A DNA stretch of 64,000 bases from assembly GCA_039810085.1 (NCBI GenBank), contig JBDHWG010000025.1:1-64000 (forward strand). The letters run 5' to 3'. The position numbers were made by a program, and so were the translations under genes. Positions within the stretch are counted from its first letter, which is position 1; every line of letters begins with the position of its first letter. The notes under the pieces are model-generated. The model worked only from the letters and a program-made list of their open reading frames with translations. It had not been told where the DNA came from and ran no database searches. Of the stretch, positions 57,167 through 64,000 are shown in pieces. This stretch comes from JBDHWG01 sp039810085. Lineage in GTDB: Bacteria; Chloroflexota; Anaerolineae; Epilineales; JAHCIE01.

Positions 57167-59875
57167 TGGGTAATGCTCGGCTCCATCGCGGTCGCCCTCC
57201 TCCTCGCCGCGCTGGCCGTCGCCACGGCGCGCGTTCACGCGGCGGAGCCGACCGACCCGCACGCCAAGATCGACCCGGCGGTATGGCAACTCTTGCAGCG
57301 CGGCCCTGCGCCGGTGCTGGTCGAGATCGCTAGCCCCTCATCCCCCTTCCCCCACTCAGCGGGGAAGGGGAGCGAGACTCTGCCCCCCCCTCTCCCAAAA
57401 TGGGAGAGGGGGCAGGGGGGAGAGGGACTGGCCGCGCTGGAGGCCGACGCCGAGGCATCGCAGGCCGGCGTGCAGCGCGTGCTGGCGGAGGCGCAGGCGC
57501 ACGGCGCGGCCTCCCACGTCGAGGGGCTGTGGATCATCAACGCCGTCGCCGCGACGGTGGACACCGACACCCTCCTGGCGCTGGCGGCGCGGCCCGACGT
57601 CACCGCCATCCGCGCCGACCGCCCCTTCCGCATCGTCGAGGATGAGGCTGTCATTGCGAGCGCAGCGAAGCAATCCCCCACTCTCACTATCACAGGCACG
57701 GTGACGGCCTGGGGCGTGACGCGCATCGGCGCGGACCGCGTGTGGCAAGACTACGGGCTGCGCGGCGAGGGTGTGAGGGTGGCCGTGGTGGACACGGGCG
57801 CGCAGTGGACGCACCCGGCCCTGCGCGGCAGCTATCTCGGCGCGGACGGCCATCACGCCTACGCCTGGTTCGACGCGACCGGCGAGTCGCCGACGGAGCC
57901 GGTGGACCCCTTGCAGCACGGCACGCACGTCCTGGGAACCATCGTCGGTGAGGACGCGACGCACCACCTGGGCGTTGCGCCCGGCGCCCGCTGGATGGCG
58001 GTGCGCATCTTCGACCACAACGGCGTGTCGTCAGAGTCGCGCGTCCACCGCGCCTTCCAGTGGCTACTTGCCCCGACAGACCTGGACGGCCAGAACCCCG
58101 ATCCGGGCCGCGCGCCGCAGGTGGTCAATCTCTCGTGGGGCAACCTCAACGGCGCGAGCGACCTCTACGCGCCCGACATCGCCCGGCTGCGCGAGGCGGG
58201 CATCGTCGCCGTCTGGTCGGCGGGCAACAACGGGCGGCTCGGCGCGGGGACGGTCGGCACGCCGGCCGGCCTGGATGACGCCTTCGCCGTCGGGGTCGTC
58301 GCCGCCGACGACACGCTCGACCCGTCCAGTGGTCAAGGCCCGTCGTTTTCCGGCCGCCTCAAGCCGGACGTCACCGCGCCCGGCGTCGCCATCCTCTCAA
58401 CCGTTCCGACCGACACATTCGCCCTCGGCACGGGCACGAGCATGGCCGCGCCCCACGCCGCCGGCACAGTTGCCTTGCTCCTCCAGGCCAACCCGCGCCT
58501 GTCCGTGGACGACGTGGAGCGGCTCTTGCGCCTGACGAGCGTGGACCTGGGCGACCCGGGGCCGGACAATCGCTTCGGGGCGGGGCGCATCGACGCTTAC
58601 AAAGCGGTCACGTGGGCCAGGAGCGCCGGGCAGATGGGGGGGCGGGTAGCGGGGCTGTTGCCAACGGAGGCGGTGTCCGTCACGATACGCGGCGTGCGGT
58701 CGTCGGACGGCACAACGTTCTCTAGCCTGGTGAACGCCGAGGGCCGCTATACCGTGACGGTTCCGTCGGGTGTGTACGACGTGACCGCCGAGGCGCTGGG
58801 CTACATATCGCCTGCCCCCGCCGCTGTGACCGTCGAAACGGGTGGTGTCGCGCGCGTCGACCTGGCTCTCGCATTAGCGCCACGCTATAGGGTGACCGGT
58901 TCCATGACGCGGCAGGCGACGGGCGAGGCGTTAGCGGCAACAGTCGCCGTGCCCAACACGCCGTTCATCGCCCAGACCGACGCGGCGGGACGCTATCACC
59001 TCGACCTGCCGGCGGGCACGTACACTCTGGAGGTGCGCGCGCCGCACGCTCGCATCGAACGCCTGGCGGTGACGGTGGACGCCGACCACCCCGCCGCCCA
59101 CGCCGACGCCCTGTTGTCGGACGCGCCGTCCATCCTGCTCGTGGACGCCGACGCCTGGAGCGGCGACACCGTCGCGCCGTACTACCGCCGTGCCCTGGCC
59201 GACGCCGGTTTCGTCCACGACACCTGGGGTGTCAGCGACACGCGCGCCTTCGGCTCGATGGCGACGCGCCCGGTCGTGCGCCTGCCCGACGCCGACACGC
59301 TGCGGCGCTACGACATCGTCGTGTGGGCGCATGCCACCTACTCGCCGGGCATGCTCAACGCCGCCGTGGATGGAACGCACGACGCCCTCGGCGCGCTCCA
59401 GGGCTACCTGGCTGGCGGCGGGCGTCTACTCCTCATCGGCCAGGACATCGGCTTCTTCGACGTGCAGGGCGGTTGGGCGAACAGCCCTCTCGCGCCCGAC
59501 TTCTACCGCGACGCGCTCCACGCCCGCTTCGTCGCCAATCATGCGGGGGCGGACAGGGCCACGGGGACGCCGGGCAGTCTCTTCGACGGGCTGACGGTGC
59601 ATCTATCGGCGCCGGGCGGCTACCGGCGTGACCCGGACTTCACCCTCAGCCCGGACGTGATCGACGCCCTGGGTGGCGCGCATATCGTCATGGGCTACAA
59701 CACGGTCGATGGCGCGGCGCTGGCGGTGACAAATGACCCGGCCCGCCTGCTGTACCTGGCCTTCGACCTGGACGGCGCGGCCCGCGAGGAGCAGGCGGAG
59801 ACGCTGCGCCGCGCCCTAGCCTGGCTGAGCGCGCCGCGCACCTACCACGTCTACCTGCCCATAGTGGAGCGGTAG
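57134..59875 (+). CDS. Secreted subtilisin-like (S8) protease, multidomain
   Basis: 913-aa exported protease. Triad: D220 (VVDTGAQW), H262 (HGTHVLG) and S436 (GTSMAAPHA). After about residue 510 come two carboxypeptidase regulatory-like beta domains (EGRYTVTVPSGVYDVTAEA and AGRYHLDLPAGTYTLEVRA) and a domain resembling glutamine-amidotransferase folds (SILLVDADAW, GGRLLLIGQDIGF). The end YHVYLPIVER is a short tail often seen on Chloroflexota secreted proteins. Two in-frame repeat insertions sit at about 67-97 and 173-183, in the prodomain region. The ATG at 57134 lies inside the last array unit and gives a signal peptide with a basic n-region; ATG 57173 is the alternative. Confidence 0.85.
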   Translation: MLATDLSRWRRWVMLGSIAVALLLAALAVATARVHAAEPTDPHAKIDPAVWQLLQRGPAPVLVEIASPSSPFPHSAGKGSETLPPPLPKWERGQGGEGLAALEADAEASQAGVQRVLAEAQAHGAASHVEGLWIINAVAATVDTDTLLALAARPDVTAIRADRPFRIVEDEAVIASAAKQSPTLTITGTVTAWGVTRIGADRVWQDYGLRGEGVRVAVVDTGAQWTHPALRGSYLGADGHHAYAWFDATGESPTEPVDPLQHGTHVLGTIVGEDATHHLGVAPGARWMAVRIFDHNGVSSESRVHRAFQWLLAPTDLDGQNPDPGRAPQVVNLSWGNLNGASDLYAPDIARLREAGIVAVWSAGNNGRLGAGTVGTPAGLDDAFAVGVVAADDTLDPSSGQGPSFSGRLKPDVTAPGVAILSTVPTDTFALGTGTSMAAPHAAGTVALLLQANPRLSVDDVERLLRLTSVDLGDPGPDNRFGAGRIDAYKAVTWARSAGQMGGRVAGLLPTEAVSVTIRGVRSSDGTTFSSLVNAEGRYTVTVPSGVYDVTAEALGYISPAPAAVTVETGGVARVDLALALAPRYRVTGSMTRQATGEALAATVAVPNTPFIAQTDAAGRYHLDLPAGTYTLEVRAPHARIERLAVTVDADHPAAHADALLSDAPSILLVDADAWSGDTVAPYYRRALADAGFVHDTWGVSDTRAFGSMATRPVVRLPDADTLRRYDIVVWAHATYSPGMLNAAVDGTHDALGALQGYLAGGGRLLLIGQDIGFFDVQGGWANSPLAPDFYRDALHARFVANHAGADRATGTPGSLFDGLTVHLSAPGGYRRDPDFTLSPDVIDALGGAHIVMGYNTVDGAALAVTNDPARLLYLAFDLDGAAREEQAETLRRALAWLSAPRTYHVYLPIVER
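57332..57425. repeat. GC-rich palindromic repeat inside the subtilase gene
   Basis: CCCCTTCCCC...GGGGAAGGGG and CCCCTCTCCCAAAATGGGAG, homologous to 8913-9016 and 41677-41780, translated in frame as SSPFPHSAGKG...PKWERGQGGEG. Confidence 0.85.
57650..57680. repeat. Half copy of the GTCATTGCGAGCG family inside the subtilase gene
   Basis: GTCATTGCGAGCGCAGCGAA followed by GCAATCCCCC, the left end only, read in frame as VIASAAKQSP. There is no matching right end within the gene. Confidence 0.8.
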
Positions 59876-60690
59876 ACAGATTCGTTGCTCTGGCGGTGCT
59901 TGATAATCTGGCCGGGGGCGACGACGCCGCTCAGGACGGTGTGGTCATACGTCCACACACCCGGGCCGACGAGGGTGCCGGGGTTCATCGTCGTGACGCA
60001 GCCGGTGCGCACGTCATCCCCGACAATCGCGCCGAACTTGCGGAGGCCCGTGTCCAGCGTCTCGCCGCCGACGCGCACCTTCGGCGCTTTGCCGTCGTGG
60101 CGCAGGTTGGACAGCGTCGTCTTGTCCGCCAGGTTCACCCGCCGCCCGACGAGGGAGTCGCCGGCGTAGACGAAGTGGGCGGCGGCGGAGCGCGGCAGGA
60201 ACACGGCGTTCTTGATGTCGGCGGAGAAACCGGCCTCGGCCTCCTCGCCGATGATGACGTTGTCGCGCAGCCGCGTGTTGACCAGCACCTTCGCCTTGCG
60301 GTCTACGATGATGCGCCCCCCCTTGAGCCACGCCCGCTCCACCAGCGCGCCCGGCCCGATGTAGATTTTCTCCCCCTTGAGGTACGCGCCAGCCTCGATG
60401 ACGGCCCCCTCGGCGATGACGATGTTGCGCCCGCGGATCTGTGCCCCGGCCTCGACAATAGCGCCTGGCGCGACGTGGATGCGCTCGCCGCGAATGATGA
60501 CGCCCTCCTCCACGTCGCCCAGGATGCCATCCTCTATCGTCAGCGCGGCGAAGAAGCTGTCGATGTACTCGCCGATAGCCGCGATAGCTTCCCAGACGTA
60601 CTGCTTGCCGTCAAAGAGGGCGCGGTGGGCGAAGTCGCCCAGGTCAAAGAACGCGTCGGGCGCAAGAGCCGCCAGGCTATCGTCACGCAT
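59851..60690 (-). CDS. Left-handed beta-helix protein, GlmU-like acyltransferase domain
   Basis: 279-aa protein with hexapeptide-like turns (IHVAPGAIVEAGAQI, IVIAEGAVIEAGAYL, IYIGPGALVERAWL), forming a left-handed parallel beta helix as in the C-terminal half of GlmU. The N-terminal 45 residues (FFDLGDFAHRALFDGKQYVW) replace the nucleotidyltransferase domain. It may be an acyltransferase or a regulatory nucleotide-sugar protein; catalytic residues cannot be assigned. GGAG lies eight bases before the ATG. Its C-terminal codons overlap the end of the subtilase gene by 25 bases. Confidence 0.78.
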   Translation of the reverse strand: MRDDSLAALAPDAFFDLGDFAHRALFDGKQYVWEAIAAIGEYIDSFFAALTIEDGILGDVEEGVIIRGERIHVAPGAIVEAGAQIRGRNIVIAEGAVIEAGAYLKGEKIYIGPGALVERAWLKGGRIIVDRKAKVLVNTRLRDNVIIGEEAEAGFSADIKNAVFLPRSAAAHFVYAGDSLVGRRVNLADKTTLSNLRHDGKAPKVRVGGETLDTGLRKFGAIVGDDVRTGCVTTMNPGTLVGPGVWTYDHTVLSGVVAPGQIIKHRQSNESVYRSTMGR

Positions 60691-60756
60691 GGGGAATCTC
60701 CTTCGTGAAATTGAGGTGAAATATTATACATCCAGGGCCATCAGGCGTGCGTCCAG

Positions 60757-60785
60757 TAGACATTATACGTTTCTTTCAATATACT
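60757..60785 (+). promoter_or_regulatory. Promoter of the cytochrome c gene
   Basis: TAGACA (60757-60762), 17-base spacer, TATACT (60780-60785), each one mismatch from consensus. On the opposite strand TATAAT (60723-60728) may be the -10 box of the beta-helix gene, though no good -35 is visible. Confidence 0.65.
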
Positions 60786-60828
60786 ACGCCGCTCGCAGTA
60801 TCAACGACTCACACCGGAGAATTGCTGC

Positions 60829-61806
60829 ATGTCCCAGACAATCCTGACGTTCCTGATGTTCTTGATCCCGTTCCTGATATTCGCCGTCCTGCTGTTTCTC
60901 GCCTTGCGTATTCGCCGCCCCCCCCTCAAGTGGATCGGCGTCGTCGTCGCCGGGCTATTGACCCTCGTCTTTGGCGTGGCAACGGTGCTCGGCGTCATTG
61001 CGATTGCCAAGCTCAACAGCACGCAGCCCAACCCGGTATCGAACATCAAAGCCAGCACGTCGCCCCAGGACATCGCGCGCGCCCAGCGCCTCGCCATCCT
61101 GTGCGGCGACTGCCACTCCAGCAACGGAACGGCTGTGTTGGATGGGAGCAAGGAGAGCACGATTCCTGACATGCTCGCCACGATTTACGCCCCCAACCTG
61201 ACGCCGGGCGGCGACCTCAAGAATTGGAGCGACGGGCAAATCGCGCGCGCCATTCGTGAGGGTGTGGACGACGAGGGCAAGCCGCTGTTCATCATGCCCT
61301 CCGAGGCGTTCCACAGCATGAGCGACGCCGATGTGGCCGCCTTTGTGGGCTATCTGCGCTCCATGCCGGCCGTAAACCATGACACGCCGCCGAAGGCCAT
61401 TGCCCCGCTTGGCCTGCTCCTACTCGGCGCAGGCCAGGTGCCCAGCGCGGTGCAGCCGCCTATCACCCAGCCCATCGTGGGAGCGCCGGAAGGGGTCACG
61501 CTGGAGTACGGCAAGTACCTGACCGACACCGTCGGCTGCCGCGACTGCCACGGCGCCGACCTGGCCGGCGGGACGCCCGGCGGCAACGGCCCGCCGCCCG
61601 GCCCGAACCTCACCGTCCTGGTGCCAAAGTGGAGCGAGGCCGACTTCATCAAGACCATCCGAACGGGCACGGACCCGACCGGCCACACGCTGGACCCCGA
61701 GCAGATGCCGTGGAAGAGCTACTCCACCGCGCTGACGGACGACAACTTGCGGGCGCTGTACATGTACATCCACAGCCTGCCGCCTATTGTGAAGCCAGCG
61801 CCATAG
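60829..61806 (+). CDS. Membrane-anchored diheme cytochrome c
   Basis: 325-aa electron-transfer protein. Two N-terminal membrane helices (about 5-27 and 36-60) precede two cytochrome c domains outside the cytoplasm. Haem 1 binds C92-GD-C95-H96 and haem 2 C237-RD-C240-H241. Candidate axial methionines are in FIMPSEAF and QMPWKSY. The arrangement resembles the diheme subunits of alcohol or aldehyde dehydrogenases, but no dehydrogenase is adjacent, so its partner is unknown. Confidence 0.9.
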   Translation: MSQTILTFLMFLIPFLIFAVLLFLALRIRRPPLKWIGVVVAGLLTLVFGVATVLGVIAIAKLNSTQPNPVSNIKASTSPQDIARAQRLAILCGDCHSSNGTAVLDGSKESTIPDMLATIYAPNLTPGGDLKNWSDGQIARAIREGVDDEGKPLFIMPSEAFHSMSDADVAAFVGYLRSMPAVNHDTPPKAIAPLGLLLLGAGQVPSAVQPPITQPIVGAPEGVTLEYGKYLTDTVGCRDCHGADLAGGTPGGNGPPPGPNLTVLVPKWSEADFIKTIRTGTDPTGHTLDPEQMPWKSYSTALTDDNLRALYMYIHSLPPIVKPAP

Positions 61807-61885
61807 TGCATGTTTTTTGCCTGGGCCATATATAATTCTGAGAGCGCCAGATGCTCGGGTGCGCAACCCCCATCCCAACGCTCGC

Positions 61886-62971
61886 ATGGCCCGGATTAGC
61901 CTCGAACACGTCAGCAAGACCTACGCTCATAGACCAGCCGTCGACGATGTCACGTTTGATGTCGCCGACGGCGCTTTCTTCGCCGTTCTCGGCCCGTCCG
62001 GCTGCGGCAAGACGACGACGCTGCGCCTGATCGCCGGCCTGGAGACCCTCGACGGCGGCCGCATTCGCATCGGCGAGCGCGACGTCACGCGCGCCGCGCC
62101 GGGCGAGCGCCAGGTGGCGATGGTCTTCCAGGATTATGCCCTCTATCCCCACATGACCATCGCCGAGAACGTCGGCTATGCCCTGAAGGTCCGGCGGCAG
62201 CCGCGCTCCGAGATCGAGGCGAGCGTGTCATACATGGCGCGCCGCCTCCAGATCGAGGGGCTGCTCGGCCGCCGCCCCGGCCAGGTGTCGGGCGGTGAGC
62301 AGCAGCGGACGGCGCTGGCCCGCGCCCTGCTGCAACGCGCCGACGTGCTGCTCCTTGACGAGCCGCTCAGCAACCTCGATGCCAGGCTCCGCTTCGACGC
62401 CCGCGCGACGCTGAAGCATCTTCAGCATGAGTTCGGGCGGACGATGATCTACGTCACCCACGACCAGGCCGAGGCGATGGCCCTGGCGGACCAGATCGCG
62501 GTGATGGAGCAGGGGCGGGTCGTGCAGGTCGGGCCGCCGCTGGATGTCTACCGCCGCCCGCGCACGGCTTTCGTCGCCGGCTTCCTCGGTGGGCCGCCGA
62601 TGAATTTGCTGCCGGGCCGCGTGGATGCCGCGAAGGGCGTTTTCGCGCTGGACGACGCGGACGAGGCGGTGATTGACGTGGCGGCGCTCATGCAGAGCCT
62701 AGGCGGTAAGGGGACGGGGGCGCGAACGCTGGGCGTGCGGCCGGAGCACGTGACGCTGGCGAGCGAGCCGGTGGGCTGTGGGATTCGGGGGCACGTCAGC
62801 GTTGTGCAGCGGCTTGGGGCGGAGACTTTGGTCACGGCACAGCTTGGGACGCACACGGTCATCGCGCGCCTGTTCACCGACGGCTCCGATCCCCTGCCCG
62901 ACCCGTTCTGGCTGCGCTTCGACCCTGCCCGCCTCCACCTCTTCGACGCCACCGGCCTCCGCATTGAGTAA
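61886..62971 (+). CDS. ABC transporter ATPase, MalK/UgpC type
   Basis: 361-aa ATPase of CUT1 sugar or polyol importers. Walker A is GPSGCGKTTT (residues 36-45), the Q-loop is VFQDYALYPHMT, the signature is VSGGEQQRTALARAL, Walker B is VLLLDEPLSNLD, and the switch is VTHDQAEA. A TOBE-type beta domain fills the C-terminus (GVRPEHVTL, WLRFDPARLHLFD). In MalK-type importers one such ATPase often serves several transporters. No permease or binding protein is adjacent. The ATG at 61886 matches the family start; no ribosome site is evident. Confidence 0.9.
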   Translation: MARISLEHVSKTYAHRPAVDDVTFDVADGAFFAVLGPSGCGKTTTLRLIAGLETLDGGRIRIGERDVTRAAPGERQVAMVFQDYALYPHMTIAENVGYALKVRRQPRSEIEASVSYMARRLQIEGLLGRRPGQVSGGEQQRTALARALLQRADVLLLDEPLSNLDARLRFDARATLKHLQHEFGRTMIYVTHDQAEAMALADQIAVMEQGRVVQVGPPLDVYRRPRTAFVAGFLGGPPMNLLPGRVDAAKGVFALDDADEAVIDVAALMQSLGGKGTGARTLGVRPEHVTLASEPVGCGIRGHVSVVQRLGAETLVTAQLGTHTVIARLFTDGSDPLPDPFWLRFDPARLHLFDATGLRIE

Positions 62972-62981
62972 CACACGGCGC

Positions 62982-63150
62982 GTCATTGGGATGTCGCCAC
63001 ACCGTCATTGCGAGCGTAGCGAAGCAATCTCCCGACCTTGCGACAGACGGTCTAAACGGCTATAGCATGTCTATCACCCGCCGAGGGATTGCTTCGTCAG
63101 CAGGGGCGGACTACCGCCCCCGCACCCCGGTCGTCCTCCTCGCAATGACG
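62982..63150. repeat. Palindromic repeat with one extra 22-bp left end
   Basis: GTCATTG occurs at 62982 and 63004 (22 bp apart); the right end is CTCGCAATGACGG. The interior holds a GGGGCGG...CCGCCCC insertion not seen in the other copies. Confidence 0.8.
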
Positions 63151-63210
63151 GCCTGCCGAGAGGTGGACGAGCGCCACAGTTCGCGGCAGCACGAGAGGCC
63201 CTAAGAGGTC

Positions 63211-63380
63211 TACCACGGAAGGCACGGAATACACGGAAAAGGGAGGGAACGTCCGCTGTCATGCCGACGTAGGAGGCATCTGGGCCGCCCCAGTCCAGTC
63301 CCCTCCTATCGTCGGGGTGACATTCGGACGTTTTCTAGATCAGTCTCTTCTTTCCGTGTGTTCCGCGCCTTCCGTGGTAG
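63211..63380. repeat. Composite nested palindromic repeat
   Basis: The outer arms CCACGGAAGGCACGGAATAC and GTGTGTTCCGCGCCTTCCGTGG-like (near 63355-63380) are the same type as 42879-42955. Inside lies a CGCTGTCATGCC copy (63254-63330). The 424-bp gap between the ATPase and mannosidase genes contains only this and the repeat before it. Confidence 0.75.
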
Positions 63381-63395
63381 AAAATCTTGGACAGC

Positions 63396-64000
63396 CTACG
63401 CGGGAAGCAGGCGCAGGGTGACGATTTCGTAGGGCTTGATGGGGAAGCGGACGCGATTGCCCTCGACGGGCAGCGGCGCTTCCACTTCCTCCAACAGATT
63501 GCAGCGCTCGGCGGCGGCCAGCGGCAGCGCCGTCGCCAGCGTCACCTCGCCCCGCCCCCGATGGCTCTCGTACAGCCGCACGATGAGTCCGCGCCCATCC
63601 TCCGCCGCCTTTACCGTCTCGATCACCACGCCCGGTCGGTCCACCGACACCAGCGACACCACGACGCTTGCCGCGCCCTCCGCGCTCCCGCCAACCCACA
63701 CGACCGGCTCGACATTCAGAGCGTAGCCCTCGGCGATGGTCTGGTCGCGCCAGTCACCCCTATGGGGCAGCAGGCTGTAGCGGAAGACGTGCTCGCCCTG
63801 GTCCGCCTCCGGGTCGGGCGAGACCGCGCTCTTGAGCAGGGTCAGGCGCATGACGTTGCCGTGAATGTCGTAGCCGTACTTGCAGTCGTTGAGCAGGCTC
63901 ACGCCGTAGTCGCCCTCGCTCAGGTCGGCCCACTTGTGCGCGGCCACCTCGAAGCGCGCCCAATCCCAGCTCGTGTTGCTGTGGGTCGGGCGGGCGATGT
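63396..64000 (-). CDS. GH38 alpha-mannosidase, C-terminal part (runs off the window)
   Basis: The 201 C-terminal residues of an alpha-mannosidase, continuing beyond the window's right edge. RPTHSNTSWDWARFEVAAHK and KWADLSEGDYGVSLLNDCKY, with GYDIHGNVMRLTLLKSA, are typical of the C-terminal beta domain of GH38 enzymes, which trim terminal alpha-mannose. A Trp/Asp-rich glycan-contact region is kept. The catalytic N-terminal domain is not visible, so activity cannot be judged. Confidence 0.88.
   Translation of the reverse strand, partial: IARPTHSNTSWDWARFEVAAHKWADLSEGDYGVSLLNDCKYGYDIHGNVMRLTLLKSAVSPDPEADQGEHVFRYSLLPHRGDWRDQTIAEGYALNVEPVVWVGGSAEGAASVVVSLVSVDRPGVVIETVKAAEDGRGLIVRLYESHRGRGEVTLATALPLAAAERCNLLEEVEAPLPVEGNRVRFPIKPYEIVTLRLLPA

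Noticed and set aside
61831..61836. TATAAT upstream of the MalK-type ATPase as a promoter
   Set aside because: The -10 word is perfect, but no -35 match was found at normal spacing.

Overview
The window is 64 kb of high-GC DNA (about 65% in most genes) with short intergenic gaps, frequent GTG starts, lipoproteins with Ala/Pro-rich linkers, a GldA/F/G-type transporter and a secreted protease ending in a short YLPIV tail. Together these suggest a bacterium of the phylum Chloroflexota, probably from an environmental genome. This placement is inference, because there is no rRNA or other marker here. I see no tRNA, rRNA, CRISPR array, prophage or transposase gene.

Layout. 1-6.4 kb: a glycosyltransferase, the protease SppA, a nitroreductase-like protein, a lipoprotein, and a toxin-antitoxin-like pair (RHH-DUF433 with DUF5615) behind a consensus promoter and a perfect 30-bp palindrome. 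6.4-15.2 kb: an L-rhamnose regulon on the minus strand (RhaT-P-Q-S uptake, RhaM mutarotase, RhaA isomerase, RhaD aldolase) with a divergent DeoR-type regulator; no rhamnulokinase is present. 15.7-22.3 kb: galE, pyrD, a four-gene GldA/F/G-DUF4340 cluster and dodecin. 22.4-30.7 kb: a peptide-type ABC transporter without ATPase genes, coupled to a HyuA/HyuB hydantoinase-oxoprolinase pair, then a BrnT-type pair. 30.7-43 kb: a pRiA4b ORF3-like protein, rodA and gltX, a small two-gene unit with a retropepsin-like protein, DedA, a secreted beta-propeller-like protein, a Tat-exported double ferritin-like protein and a membrane glycosyltransferase. 43-56.7 kb: PPK2, a trypsin-like protease, an AvaI/BsoBI-type restriction-modification pair of lower GC, a DinG-type helicase, a TPR protein, an M20 peptidase, a sortase and selA. 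56.7-64 kb: a tandem palindrome array running into a subtilase gene, a beta-helix protein, a diheme cytochrome c, an ABC ATPase and the C-terminal part of a GH38 alpha-mannosidase.

The most unusual feature is the density of short palindromic repeats. At least eight families occupy nearly every larger gap. Three copies split the rhamnose operon at its functional joints. One family repeatedly shows extra copies of its left end stepped by exactly 22 bp. Two families have landed in frame inside coding sequences. Four perfect 102-bp units (34 codons each) run in frame into the subtilase gene and may supply its start codon and signal-peptide n-region. No mobilising enzyme for these repeats is seen in the window. 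The retropepsin-like pair is the best candidate for an uncharacterised protein system.
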